Of a DNA stretch of 64,000 nt, positions 25,180-37,706 are shown in pieces. Source of the DNA: Nageia nagi (Eukaryota > Pinophyta); the NCBI GenBank assembly GCA_050084985.1, contig JBITNC010000002.1, positions 4,402,001 through 4,466,000 of the forward strand. Direction: 5' to 3'. Each line of letters opens with the position of its first letter. Position 1 is the stretch's first letter. The notes below the pieces were generated by a model, which was not told where the DNA came from, did not search any database, and worked only from the letters and a program-made list of their open reading frames with translations. Position numbers and translations under genes: made by a program.

Positions 25180-26143
25180 AAAAAAGCTACCTTTCTTGGG
25201 ATCTCTCTCAAATATCCTCAAGTGCCAATGAAGTATGTTGGAGGATTACATAGTTATTTAAAAATGATTACTATGTTATTTAATCTATCAAATATTGACC
25301 AAATGAGTGTGCAAGCTCAATACTTGGAAGAATATGGAAAATATAAGCAATATGGTGAGAACTCCAATAAGAATTACAATAAAAAGGATCATCAAGAGAA
25401 GGGGAAATCTTAAGATAGAGGCATGGGAAAGCATCAAGATAAGAAAACTAAAAACACTAGAAATAAAGTTGATGAGAAAATACATTCTTCACATTGTACA
25501 ATGATGGTCATGTTGGCAATAATTATTAGAAGATTAATATAGAACTATATCCATACATAAATAATAAGGATCAAGAAAAGAAGAATGTTATGGTAACCAA
25601 GAATGAGGATATTAAATAAAACATTGACATGCATGCACAAATAACTTGTGTATCCATTTAGAAGATTGATATCAATGTGAAAGAGTGTAATAAAGAGGAG
25701 AAGACATAACTCTTCCATGTAAATATTTAAGCCAAGACTAGAATTGATTCCATATTTGATCCATGGTCACAAGTCAACCTCATTGATGAAATATTTGTGA
25801 ACAAGTTGGGATTGAAGTCTTACAACCATCCTAATTTATATCCTTTTGTATGGAAGCACAATGATGCCAAGTTGTAAGTTATCAAACAATGCAAGTTAAA
25901 ATTATCTATTAATGAAAAATTCATTGGTGAAGTTGTTGTTGATGTTACACCTCTAGATATTTATGGTGTTGTGTTGGTTATCCATATTTATGGGATATAG
26001 ATGCCACTTTATTCAGAAGGAAGAACCATTATAGGCTGGTAAAAGATAGAAAATCCTATAATATTAATGCCTTTAGGAGTAAAAATAAAATACAATTATT
26101 TATAACTAGCCAAATGAAGAGACTAATCAATGCTATTAAAAAG
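25180..26143 (+). pseudogene. Ty3/gypsy gag-protease fragment
   Basis: Reads MKYVGGLHSYLKMI... with VQAQYLEEYGKYKQ at 25,222-25,400 (end of gag). A protease follows from 25,740: FDPWSQVNLIDE, where the family has FDxGSQ, then VWKHNDAK, QCKLKLSI and GEVVVDVTPLDIYGV. The same residues in the same order occur in the minus-strand gypsy element at 41.6-47.7 kb (MKYIRGLHSHL, VQAQYLEEDGK, DVVPLDIFGV), so both belong to one family. The fragment ends exactly where the Copia LTR begins at 26,144. No RT resumes on the far side. Confidence 0.8.
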
Positions 26144-26881
26144 TGTTAGGAATTGAGCCTAATTTTTAGCTAACTCACTTATTTTCAAATCTCTATTTAA
26201 CAATTGGCATGCACATGGATGATTTGAAGAGCCAATTGTTAGGGAGGCAAATGATCAACAAAGTCATCCAAATCATCAACACTTTTTGAAATGATAACAT
26301 TAGATACAATCATTTAAATGATTAGGTTGCAGGAAAAAATAGGAAATTCAATTTACGTCAGTTACATTTGTTCCAAAGGTGGATGATCCATGTTTGAGAT
26401 CATTTTGATGATGGACAGCTACAACTCTAGAGATGCAAAAGTCTAATTTTAGGCTTAAAAAAATCACTCTTTATTTATTCAAAATTGATGGAGGATTTAT
26501 TGTATGGTTTTTCTTACTCTAGTTTAGGCTATAATTAAGCTTGTATGAATCTCTATAAATATTTTGTAAGATTCATTGTTACAAGTAGAAAAATGAAGGA
26601 ATTGAAGTGTAGAGTTTTTATATGAGTGAGAAAGAGAATAGAGATTGTTATAGTGAGGATTCTTTTGTAACAAAAAAACAATGTTGTTGTTGGTTGTATC
26701 TCTTCGTGGATTTGGACTAATTATAAAGAAAGGAATATATATTCTCTATGGACATAGCCCATATTGGGTGAACCATGTTACATGCTTGTTTATGCTATTA
26801 TGTGCTTATTTGCTTAATTATTCTTCTAGTTTTGGACTAAAGTAATTATTTAACTTTATTTTTATATTTTGAATCCTAACA
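26144..26881 (+). repeat. 5' LTR of the Copia element
   Basis: 738 bases, TG...CA. TATA-like CTATAAATATT lies near 26,551. It ends CCTAACA directly before the primer site. Confidence 0.85.
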
Positions 26882-26889
26882 ATTGTTAT

Positions 26890-28250
26890 GAAAGCTTTTG
26901 ATGAAGAGAAGTTTCGAGTGGAAAAGTTTATTGGTTAGAATTTTGAGTTTTGGAAGATGCAAATAAAGGACTATTTATACCAAAAGGATTTGTTCTTACC
27001 TATTGAGGAAGTAACAAAGAAACCATCAAGTACATCAGATGAGGATTGTGCTTTTATTGATAGAAAGGCATTAGGTACAATGAGGTTGTATATGGAAGTA
27101 ATAGTTGCCATCAATATCTCAAAGAGAAAGACCACGAAGGGTGTCATGCACAATTTGACCAAGATATATAAAAAATCCTAAACATCAAACAAGGTATTTT
27201 GCATGAAAAAGTTATTTAATATGCAAATATTTGAAGGAGGTTCTATTTCAAATCATTTAAATGAGTTCAATATTGTTACTAACTAGTTGCAATTAGTGAA
27301 GTTGGATTTTGATGATGAAGTAAGGGCCTTGTTGTTGTTGTTGTTGTGTTTATTATCAAGAAGATGAAATAGTTTGGTGATCATGGTAAGTAAATTTATT
27401 TTTAGTTATAATAATTTAGTGTTTGATAATGTGCTGGGCATCCTTATACTTAGTGAGGACATGCGAAGAAAGACCATGGTGAAACATCCAATTATGTTAT
27501 TGTACTACTTGTTGAGAACAAAGGAAGATAGAGGGAGAGAGTTGGACACCAAAATCAAGGAAGGGTAAAAGGAAAATCCAATAGAAAAGGAAACACTAAA
27601 TGTTGGTATTATGGGAAGAATGAATATATCAATAGGGATAATCAAGCTAGAAAGAAAGATGGATGCTTGAAATCAATGGGAATGAAGGTGATAATAATGA
27701 GGCCAACATGGATGGTGAGTTTATTAAGGATTCTTTGATATTAACTTTAGTTATTAAAAATGACTATTGGGTATTAAATTTGAGTAATTCTTTCCATGCA
27801 AATTCTTATAAGAGTTATTTTTTTGAGTATATTTTAGGAAATTTTCAACATGCTAAGTTGGGTAATGATGAGCCATGCAATATAGTTGGTATGGGGAATT
27901 TTAAGATCATGCTACCTAATGGAAATAAATGGGTTCTCAAGGAGGTGAGGCACATACCATATTTGAAAAGTAATCTCATTTTGACAAGCAAACTTGATGG
28001 TGAAGAATATATGATTGCATTCAAGAATAAGACTTAGAAGGTATCTAAGGGTTCCATGGTTGTTGCTAGAGGTGGCATGATTGGTATGCTATATTTTCTT
28101 ACTAAATTTTCTAACAATGCTATAGATTTAGCTCCTACAAGTGGTAATGAAATCAAGGAATATCACAATTTTAGGCTTAAATGTGAAGTAAATATTGATG
28201 AAAAGAAGAAGGTTGGAAAGGATGTTTTGAAAGGAAATATAAGGAATATT
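26890..28250 (+). pseudogene. Copia gag-protease pseudogene
   Basis: Starts near 26,890 (AFDEEKFRVEKFIG, NFEFWKMQIKDYLYQKDLFL), the usual N-terminus of a Copia gag. A decayed CCHC knuckle lies near 27,600 (KCWYYGKNEYINRDN: first Cys kept, second Cys, His and third Cys replaced). The protease region 27,750-28,150 reads DYWVLNLSNSFHANSYKSYF, where functional elements have D-S/T-G in place of N-L-S. NPNGNKWVLKEVRHIPYLKSN-type sequence then ends in KGSMVVARG. The coding sequence stops there, without GPY-integrase or RT. One frameshift and several stops are present. Confidence 0.8.
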
Positions 28251-28714
28251 TAGATACCAAAGGTGCAAGGAGGCCTTTAACATTAGAAAACAAAAAATTC
28301 ACTAAGAGATGTTGAAACATATATAAGGATAAGTCAAGGCTTTCCCATAATTTCATATGTGTTTTGTATTAACAATGGTGAGTGTTTTGTATAAGAGAAA
28401 TATAAGGAGTGGGAGCTTGGGAGGAACAAGTTACCTATAGGTATGGATGATGTGTTTAACATTTTTGTATGTAGGTTGGAAACAAAGGAAAAATATTTGT
28501 ACAAGGAAATAATTGGAATAAAAGTATTTTCACAAGGTGATGGTATGACCTATAGAGTTGGAGGAATATCAAATTGAAGGAATAAAAGTGATTACTAAGG
28601 AAGAATTGGGGGTTTTTCCAATTTTGGTTGATCTTAGGGAGTAAGAGGCCAAGATGAGAATATATAGATCTAGGTTTTCAAGGTATTGTAGGAATTAGTC
28701 TGAAAGTGGAAGAT

Positions 28715-29141
28715 TGTTAGGAATTGAGCTCAATTTTTGGTAAACTCACTTCTAGGTCTCTTTTTTATAGTCAACCTACATAGGGATAATTTATAGGGTT
28801 AGTCATTCGATAGGTGGACAATCAACACACACTCATTTAAATGATCAATATTCATTTAAATAATCACATTCGATACAATCATCTAAATGATTAGGTTGTA
28901 GTAAGAAATAAGTGGTTCAAGTTATTACAATTGCAATCATTTTTTAAAGGCATGATCCATTTTTGGGATCATTAGACAACTATTACTCCAAAGATGTAAA
29001 ATTCTAACTTTAGGCTTATAAACTTACTCTTCCTTTATTCTAATTTTAGGGGCCGATGTTGCCATTGATGGTGGATTTATTGCATGGCTCTTTTACTTCA
29101 ATTTGGTCTATAATTAATCATGTATGAATCTCTATAAATAT
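28715..29141 (+). repeat. Truncated 3' LTR of the Copia element
   Basis: Homologous to 26,144-26,560. It contains a CTAATTTTAGGGGCCGATG insertion absent from the 5' copy. Homology ends abruptly after CTCTATAAATA. Confidence 0.8.
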
Positions 29142-30912
29142 GTGTTGATCAGTATAATTTAACTTTAAGGTTTGGTATGATGTAGTTCTTCATTGCCTGT
29201 AACAGTAAGGTTCTTAAAAGTGCAAAAGATGGTAGGATAGTGCACTTGTGGGGGGTTTTCTCCTCAATATGCAAGTTATAGGATGATTCCTATCTATGGA
29301 AGAGATAAAAAGTAACTAGAAAGAGATAAAAGGTGGAAAATGATAGGAAAGAAACTGAAATCTAATATATAAAAGCAAGCTAAAACTAATTGTCTTAAGC
29401 ATTACCACACAGTAGTAATCCATTGCCAAGATTACGAATATAACAACTATCTCACTCTTAGGGCCTCACAATTGCAATACATATCCATAATTTAAAACTA
29501 AACTTCATACATAATAATCACAAAGCATGATAATAACCAAAAATTGTAGAGGGAAAAATATCAAAGTACTGCATTATCATATATGAAAGTAGAGCTTACA
29601 CTAGGCAACTTTGCTAAAATATCCAACCTTTTGGACCCCTAACAATCCATTATTTATAAGAATATATTAATAATGGGTGGTTGTCCACCATTATTTCCCT
29701 TAATTACCCTATTGACTAATAACATAAATAACAAATTATTTATAAATGTACGACTTCAATCTATACTTTTTCTATATTGCATGGTGATTTAGTACAATCA
29801 ATGCCAATGTATAGGAATCTGCAAACTTTAAATTTGTATATGTTCTTAGTTATAATCTCTCATATCTATCTTTGACTATATCATATTGCAATTGTAGCTT
29901 ATTATTTAGGTATGGTCCATCAGCTTGATTGGTATGGTTTATCCCTATGATCTATCATCATCTATCTAACTCTCTGCAACCACTTATGAAGATCACTATA
30001 GCTCTAAGTTGCAAAAATTATGAGGGTAATGAAAAATATAACATTAAAACCTAAGGAAGAATTGCTAATGCCATGTGGAAATGAGTCAAAGTTAACACAT
30101 TGATAGAGCCCTAGGGATCAAACACTCTTGGTTAAGTGGACCTGGGTGTTCCCCTTATCTCATAATTCTATTTTTAGCTTAGCGAGTCTTACTTGCTTTA
30201 ACAAGGTCTATTGGCTAATTAGGAGTTGCCTTATCATCTATTGAATTTTAGAAAAAGGTTGGACATAATTGCTCAAAATAGGTTGGGTCTATAGAATGAA
30301 CTCACTAAAACATCTCTTGCCACTTGATCCTTTGGTAAAACTTGCTAATTTTTGGTGTACAGAATAACTTTTTCTTTGGAAATCTATGGGCTCTAGATCA
30401 TTACTCATTGATTGATCCAAATCAATAATGAATCATATTTACGATACTACTTGGAAAAAGTACTCAGGTATATAGAACTTGAATTTTAAAGACTTGAAAT
30501 CCTATAATACCCGAACTTAGACTTAGACACTTACTTTCCTTACATGTTATATTACCTCCTAGACATGAATTAGAAAAAATAAAACTACCCTTTGACCTTA
30601 GACCTATATACAATTACTAGTGAAGATCCAACTATGTTGCAACAAACATATGGGACATATTTACAAAAAAATAATTACCTCTCAATAAAATGATGGTTTA
30701 AGTCATCACACAAATCAACTATGACCTATAAACATAAACAATACCACACTTTCCTAGAATTAACCAAATTTGACAAAAATGACTAAGTATAAAGACTATA
30801 CACTCATTACAACATTTACAAAAGAATGAAATGGGAGTAAGAAATGAGAATTAAAAAGCATGGATCTTATTGAGAAAGAATAAGTGAATTGAAGAATGAA
30901 GGAATAGGACCC
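29142..30912. other. No supported gene
   Basis: Sequence of mixed composition, including a G-rich GTGGGGGGTTTTCTCC near 29,248. No reading frame, LTR or repeat partner was recognised. It may be 3' flank of the minus-strand pseudogene that follows. Confidence 0.4.
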
Positions 30913-33442
30913 TTATTGGCCACTTCCACTCGCTTGCCTAGTAGTGTCCTTTCTTGGGGCCTCTAGTGGTGGGATCAAGTCTATAGGAAGAACAAACTGA
31001 AGTTTCCTATATAGATCCTTTAAATCTTTATTATCTACTTGTGATAAAATATGGTAAGCTTGTAATTTGCATATATTTTCTTTGAAGCTCATCAACATGC
31101 TTTTCAATCTTTCACCATAAAAGAATCTCAATATTGCTTCTTAGGCCAAGTCACTTATTGCTTGCAGGTATGAAATTTATTTTTCAGAAAGTGATTGTTC
31201 CAAAAATAGTTTAGTATTCACCACCTATCAATCGATGCTACTCTATACATATGGTTTCTCCCATAATTTGGGAGCCTTTAATTTAACTAAAGAATGAAAG
31301 AATCTATTTATAAAGCCAATTTCTATTTTTACCTAATTTTTCTCCAAGTCTAGAACACACACTAAATCTTGCAAATCAAAAATGTCTTTGGTCCTTATAA
31401 AAATTATCTATTTGGGCCTTGAAGTTATTGTGGCTAGATCTCTTTTAGTTAAATATTTGAGCCAACTTTGCATCTCTTTAATTGTTGATCTGGGATTGAT
31501 AAGGCCAGTTTGTGGAGTGTGGCCTAAGAATTGTACTATTGTATAACTTGTTCTATTTGGTTCCTTAATAATTGTAACTAGGACATGCTAACCAATCTTT
31601 CTGCTATCTATTCCACTAGATTTTTTCTAAAATTTTTGAAAATTTCTCGTAATTTGATCTTGTCATCATTAAAAAATTCATGTTTTGCTATTATATTTTG
31701 TAATTCCTCTTTAGTTTTCTGATCCTTTTGTTTATCAATTACGTTGGCTTGACCCTTAAGGTCTTCAATCTATTTCTTCATATTCTCTAGTTCGACCTTA
31801 GCCTCTTGAAGGCTCTTTTCATGCTTAGACTTCTTCTTAGCTAGCTTTTTAATTAGTTCTTTATTTTGATTTTGTAGCCTGATTATCATTTTATCCTTTT
31901 GGGAGCTATCCTTTTTGTATTGGTCAATCCTTTTATTTAGCTTTTCTATTTTGTTCTCCATGGATTGGAGACTCTTACCAAATGCCAAGGAAGTGTTTAC
32001 AAAAATCCATATTAGTCTATAACTAAAGCACTTTTCATATTTACATTTATACAAGTCATGGGATTTGTTTCTAATTACCCTTCTTTGAGAGGCATTTGAG
32101 CAATTTTAATATCCCTTGTATTTATTACTTTACTCAAAATTCTCACTTATTACTCTGAGAGCATAGTGGTTTTATTCATAAATATTGCCCAATCAATGGG
32201 ATCTACTACTTGGATGGAAAAAATACTTCTTATTTCCTCTTGTAAGACTGTAGAATAAGGAATTAAAGATTGGTGGGGTGCACCTACTCCTGAAGTTGAT
32301 GTTGGAGTATTTTTGGTAGGCATCTATTTTGTTATCTCTGTAGTGGGTATTACATGTACCTCCTCTCCTTCTTCATCTATGGCAAGCTCTTTTTTAGGTG
32401 ACTTATCTTTTGAGCTGAAGTCTTTCTTTTTATTTAGATCATTATCATTATCACCATCTTTGTCCCCACCCATTGCACCTCTCATTGCTTTGGTACCACC
32501 CATGCCTAATATATTTCCTCCCCCTTATTGCACTTAATCCCTAGGATCATCTTATGCATTATGATATATGATCGTGTTAGTGCTTTGGGGTTTCTGAGCT
32601 TTAACATCCAACAACTCCTATCTCCCATGCTTTATTTAGGTTCTCCTTGGTGTATCAATAAGGATGGGAGTGAGCTTTATTGGATAACAGGTGGTTGCTG
32701 GGAAGGTTGATTTACTTTTAGGCCCTGTATTTGTTGAGCTAGTTCCTTTATTATCAATTTTATTATCCTTGATCTTTTAAGAGATGATTATTCAAGAGCT
32801 GTAGCTACTATCATTTTCTTTTCACTTACTACCCATAGAGATGGGGTTTGGGTGCTTTTTACCATAAATAGTTTGCTGATACATGCCTTTTGTTGATTCT
32901 TATTTCTCCTTCAAGGGTTATTGTTCTTTTAATGCTAGAGTAATTATTTTCCTCTTTGGAGAAGATTCCCCAAAAGTGGTAAATGTTTCAATTTTCTTTT
33001 TTTGAAGCTGTCATGATCTAGAGGCTTCTTCTATTCTCCTCTTTTTTTGATTTTGGAGCTCTTATAACTGCTATGCCAATGATTGATCATCTCCTGCAAC
33101 CTTCCCTTGAAAATGGGTTGGAAGTTATTTTCCTATATCCTACAATGGGTATTGCATGCATTGGGAATTCCAATACTGGTCATAAGCAAATTCACCAAAG
33201 CATTATTTTTCAACATGAGTTGCTTTGGTGGTGTATTCAAACTTGAATTTTGTGAAATATTCAATTTTTTTGGGACCCCAACCCAACTCATCCTGTAACT
33301 AGGTGATGACCTTCAAGTACAAGTCAAATTCCTATTGTCTGGTTTCCTAGACTCTATATTTCTTAACACCCTCAAGGGTCATCCATGCCTTGTCCAAAAT
33401 TCTTAATTCCCAGTCTGGGGATGCCTCATCCTCCTCTTCCAT
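30913..33442 (-). pseudogene. Long unrecognised decayed coding sequence with coiled coil
   Basis: On the minus strand a start at 33,442 (MEEEDEASPDWELRILDKAW) leads through about 840 codons to a TAA at 30,913-30,915 (ending TTRQASGSGQ). A single frame carries most of it, interrupted by many stops. Recognisable blocks are GWGPKKIEYFTKFKFEY, CFGEFAYDQYW, KKRRIEEASRS and TFGESSPKRK. An acidic/Lys-rich middle follows (KDKSPKKELAIDEEGEEV), then a heptad-rich coiled coil at 31,990-31,772 (MENKIEKLNKRIDQY...RLQNQNKELIKKLAKK) and a C-terminal DLKDLYRKLQFVLPIDLIPP. I do not recognise the family. Its length, N-terminal charge and coiled coil would suit a structural or gag-like protein of a mobile element, but no LTRs or pol were found next to it. 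Many stops are TAG, TAA or TGA at places where CAG, CAA or CGA would fit. Confidence 0.55.
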
Positions 33443-35180
33443 TTGATTTGCAAAAATTTCTACATGGTGTTGGGATAAAATAAAAAGGAATATCTTCCAA
33501 AAAGAATATAAATCTTAAAAATAATTAAGTCATAATATAGATACTTTATATCCAAATTATCATACTAAAAGGATCATAACAATTATCATAAAGTGATGGT
33601 TATTTTCCCAACCAACAAAGAGGGATATAGAAACCCTCCTCAAAAAGATATGTGAAAAATATGGACATAAAATAATAATTAAGGTTGGTAATGCAATATA
33701 TGATATTTTTAAAGAAATGATGCTTATTTCATTGAATATCATGTAGGTTAGGCATGCATTTTCATGTAGGTTAGGAATGCATTTTCATATAGGATAGGAA
33801 TGCATCTCATATAACGTATATGAAATTTTAATTACTTTATTGCACTAGTGATCTTATCTCCTTTATAGGTTAGGGGCATAATTAACCTTAACTTGTGATA
33901 TTTTACCCTTTATTGGTTGGGAGAAAAATTAACCATCATGTTTTTATGTCTTCATATCTTTTTATCTACATGTCCTTATAGTCAAAGTCCTCAAGTTTGT
34001 CCAACTTGTCAAATATTATCAAAGGTCCTATTATGTGTAATCATTCATAAAAAAGTAAAATTTAGGACCACAAAGGTAAAGACTCAGTCATGTTAGGATC
34101 AAATTGGTATAATAGGCTTGTGGGGTGAATTTCAATAGGTTTTTTTTAAAGTATCCTAGCATTAACGCTAGGGTAATTGGTAAGAATAGTCAAATCTAAT
34201 TTGATATTTGGATAGAACTTAAAAAATTATGTAAATTCAAAAAAAGAGAATCACCTAAAAATTTCTTATGGTTCAAAAGATATGGTCATTTGATATTTTT
34301 AGGCATAAAAAGTGTGAAATAGGTGTATTTTGGTGCTTAAATCAATCATTTTTGTTTAGAGCATGATTGAGTTTGATGTTTTTTAGAGAAGTGTTCTTTA
34401 TTTTTTTGATGTAAAAAGAATCATGTTATTTTAGTATGTATAGAAAAATATATGCTTCTTACAAATTGATAATTTTGTAAAAATGATAGGTTTTGGAAGA
34501 ATGGGCTAGTCATGAACCAAGAGGGTCAAAAGTATAAAAAAAGAAATTAGAGGCAAAAATTTGAAGATAAGTATGTTATCAGGTTATTCAACATGTTATG
34601 ATTGTTATTTCTTACAATTGTATGCAATTTGAAGTTATTTTAAGCACATATGCAAAATTATAAAAAAATACATCACAAAATTATCAAGAAATTACAAGAA
34701 TATAAGTTTTTGTTTTGAGACTTTACAATTAGCAAAAATTAGGTATGTACATACATTTTTGAGGTAACAAACATGCTTATTTATGGTTTATTTCTTGAAA
34801 TTATGACTTTGCAATGATTCATAAATTGTTATACATATTGATGTTACCAAAATTATCATGAAAAAATTGCTAAGTTCAAAATGTCATATGTTTATTACGA
34901 AAGACATAATTTATGGATGCTAGTGAAGCAAAGTGTAAGGTGAAGAAGAGTGAGTTTTGCCCTATTTAGGGGTATCAATTGGAAGGAAATCTTGTAGCAG
35001 GTATGTTGAAGGAATTTCATAAGAAACCTTTGTTATATCTTATTATTCTTGACTTGAAATGGGAAAGAAGGAAAATTTGAGTGGAAATTGGAAAGATCCA
35101 TTGAAAAATCAAATCAAGAAGGAAACCCCTTCAAATTTCATATTTTGGTAATTGTTAAGAAAGCAAGTGTTGAATAAGGT
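33443..35180. other. No supported gene
   Basis: AT-rich sequence. The only structure seen is the short 23-base repeat at 33,740. The 5' end of the LINE described next may begin in the last few hundred bases. Confidence 0.4.
33740..33808 (+). repeat. Three tandem 23-bp units
   Basis: CATGTAGGTTAGGAATGCATTTT-type units start at 33,740, 33,763 and 33,786, with one to three differences between copies. Confidence 0.85.
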
Positions 35181-35456
35181 CTTTCAAGAATCATCTATCC
35201 AATAACTTTATCTAACAAAATTATGGAAAATCATCAAATATTTTTAGTGGGGAAATTTTTGGTATCAAGCTAAATGTGGAATCTCTGAAGAAATGGGTAA
35301 GAATAGTAGATATTATCCCTTTTGCTTGTGATTTTTTAATGTTCAATTTTAATCAAGAAGAGAACCTTCAATGGGTTCTTTAGAATGGGCCCTAGTGGTT
35401 TGGAAAGAGTGGATTAGTAATCAAGAAGTGGTATAAAGGGTTTAAACCAAAAAATG

Positions 35457-36604
35457 TGATTCAAAATTTGATCATCTCATTTTAGAAAAATAATTATTAC
35501 ACATTTCAAAGCTTTTTGTTACGATCCTACTAGTTTGAATGATGAGAAAATCCAACTTCTGGATTGTCTTTTGTGAAGGTTTGAAGTTTGAATTTATTAT
35601 TGTATTTGTTATGAAAAAAATTACAAAAAAAAATACAATGTTAAAACATTAGAATTTTTTTTTAAAATATGGGTAGCATTTTAAAATGCAAAGGATGGTG
35701 GCATAATGGGTTAATGACCCCACCACCACATGAGCAAGTGAAGTACATGCAAGGGGATGAAAAATAGGAGAAGGTTGACATGGAATGGACAAGCCTAACC
35801 ATCAATTGCCAAAAGACCTCATGATGTTTTCCACCATGATGAACCCATCAAAGGGAAGTGCCATATGTAGGATTCCATCTAGTGAAGCCACTCGTCGTTG
35901 AAGTGCCAAGCCTTTTTTTGAAGTTGCCTATTTTTGGGGCTTAATTTGTTAAGTGAGATTGTAATATTTATTTTTAGATTTGGTTTTCTTTGTAATATTT
36001 TAAATAGGGTGTTGTTATTACCTAAACATAAGGGAGGGAGATTATACTTGTTTGTTGTTAGTTATTTTAGTTATTTGCAAAGATGATAAACAATATTATT
36101 GTAATATTGTTTATAAGTGTCAAGTATTTTTTGGAAATATATAAAATCCTATTTATTGGGAAGTTGAACTAATTTGTTGGAAGACCAAGTTGGGAAGAAA
36201 TTGGTTGATAGCCACAACTAATTTGAACTCAACGTGGAATAATTCCAAATGGTTTGTTTGGGTTAAATTGTAAGCGAGCTTCCTTAACATTATAAAAGGA
36301 AGACTAGTATGTTTTATTTTTTTTAGTTAGAAGTTTTGGCTAGTATATAGGATAAGGGTGAGTGGGAAAATAAACTAAGTGTTTTAAAGTGAGAGGGGTA
36401 AAGGATTGATTCAAGCTCCATAAAATAAAGAGAAAAAATTGGTAAATCTCTTGTGGTGTTTTTATTTATTCTTGCATAAATATTTTGCTTTTACACTTAG
36501 AAAGTAATTCTCTTTTCTTGTGAGATAAAGTGGAAACAATATTTTAAATAATCTATATGTGGTGAGATAGGGAATCACCATAATAAAACTATATTTATGA
36601 ATCA
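35457..36604 (+). repeat. 5' LTR of the gag-only element
   Basis: 1,148 bases. Contains TATAAAAGGAAGACTAGTATG near 36,292, a probable promoter, also present in the 3' copy near 38,530. Confidence 0.92.
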
Positions 36605-36620
36605 TTTAGGTATCAGAGCA
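36605..36620 (+). other. Primer-binding site (tRNA-Met type)
   Basis: TTTAGGTATCAGAGCA directly after the LTR end. GGTATCAGAGC matches the 3' end of initiator tRNA-Met as used by most plant LTR elements. Confidence 0.9.
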
Positions 36621-36689
36621 TTTTTTATTATGGGTATTTATTAAATCTATCTTCACAAGGCTTTGTTCAGTTGTAAGTGTTTTGCATGA

Positions 36690-37560
36690 ATACTAGATCC
36701 CAAAGCAAAAGAGGTGAAGGAGATATTATTGAAGAGGATATTAAGATTGGATTGAGAATCTGGTTGAAGTAAAAAAGAGAAGATAGAATGGAAAAAATGA
36801 ATCCAAGTACTATGCAAGAAGATTTTTCAAAAAGACTCAAGATGATCGAGGAGACATTGAGTAACCTAGTTGATACTATTACGAATTTGTAAAAGAATCA
36901 AGATGATGGAGCTAAAGGAAAAGAGGATACAATCAGAGAGAGTTCTTAAATCAAGAAAATATTTCCCTTGAATCTGGAGGTGAAATTCAAGCTCAAAACA
37001 TTTGGAGGAGAGATGGATCCTGAAAAGCTTAACCAATGGTTTAAGCAAATGGAGGCTTATTTTTGAGTCTAGAAGATTGAGAGTGATGTAGATAAAATTG
37101 AAATAGCTACACTAAAGTAAATAAGAAAGAGAATAAATTTGTTGCATCCTCTATAAAGGAAAATATAAATTTACTACATCCTCTATAAAGAAGAGAATAA
37201 GAAAAAGAAAAGACATTATTCTCACTACGATAAAGATGGTTATGTTAAAGAAGGGTGTTGAAAGCTGTATCCCGAATGTGCACCAAGGTGGTTTGATCAA
37301 GGGAGAGATAAATAAAATACCAATGCTACATTTTCAAAAAAACTTGAATAATTTTATGAGATCAAAGATTCTTCTATTGTTGATGAGAAGTTGCCTTGTG
37401 TAGGATTGAAGCTTCCAAGTGTTGTGAGTATCGAGGGAGTATACATGCACATGCAAAATGAAGAAATAAGGCAAAATTTGCCAGTTATGTAATATGAAAA
37501 AATGGCAATACCATAGCCATATCCATTTGGAAATAATTTTGACATGGACCAAATTTTGGG
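36690..37560 (+). pseudogene. Gag remnant of the gag-only element
   Basis: Acidic/Lys-rich N-terminal part near 36,700. Then LNLEVKFKLKTFGGEMDPEKLNQWFKQMEAYF at about 36,965-37,065 (the motif spans about 30 residues, with key residues KTFGGE and W-KQMEAYF), which is gypsy-type gag capsid. A nucleocapsid-like HYSHYDKDGYVKEGC follows near 37,214, with the second Cys replaced by Tyr. Compare HYSHCDKDG in the gypsy element at 46.0 kb. Stops follow, and no pol is present before the 3' LTR. Confidence 0.7.
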
Positions 37561-37706
37561 TTTATGCCATGGTGCCCATGGATGTTAAAACACAACAAGT
37601 TCATGGAGGCCAATTTGGTAAGGAGCCATGATGAGGAATGAGGTTCCTCAATTTTAACATAGTGTATAAGATTTTAGAGACCAAAATCCCTTTTAGTGGG
37701 GAGGAG

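Larger units (their letters stand above)
26144..29141 (+). mobile_element. Copia-type LTR retrotransposon, internally deleted
   Basis: The 5' LTR (26,144-26,881) and a truncated 3' LTR (28,715-29,141) both begin TGTTAGGAATTGAG. A degenerate tRNA-Met primer site (ATTGTTATGAAAGC, consensus ATTGGTATCAGAGC) follows the 5' LTR, and a purine-rich AAAGTGGAAGA precedes the 3' LTR. Between them only gag and protease-like sequence is recognisable; integrase, RT and RNase H are missing. It interrupts the gypsy fragment at 26,143. The 3' LTR stops just after its TATA region (CTCTATAAATA), so the right end was lost and no target duplication can be read. Confidence 0.85.
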
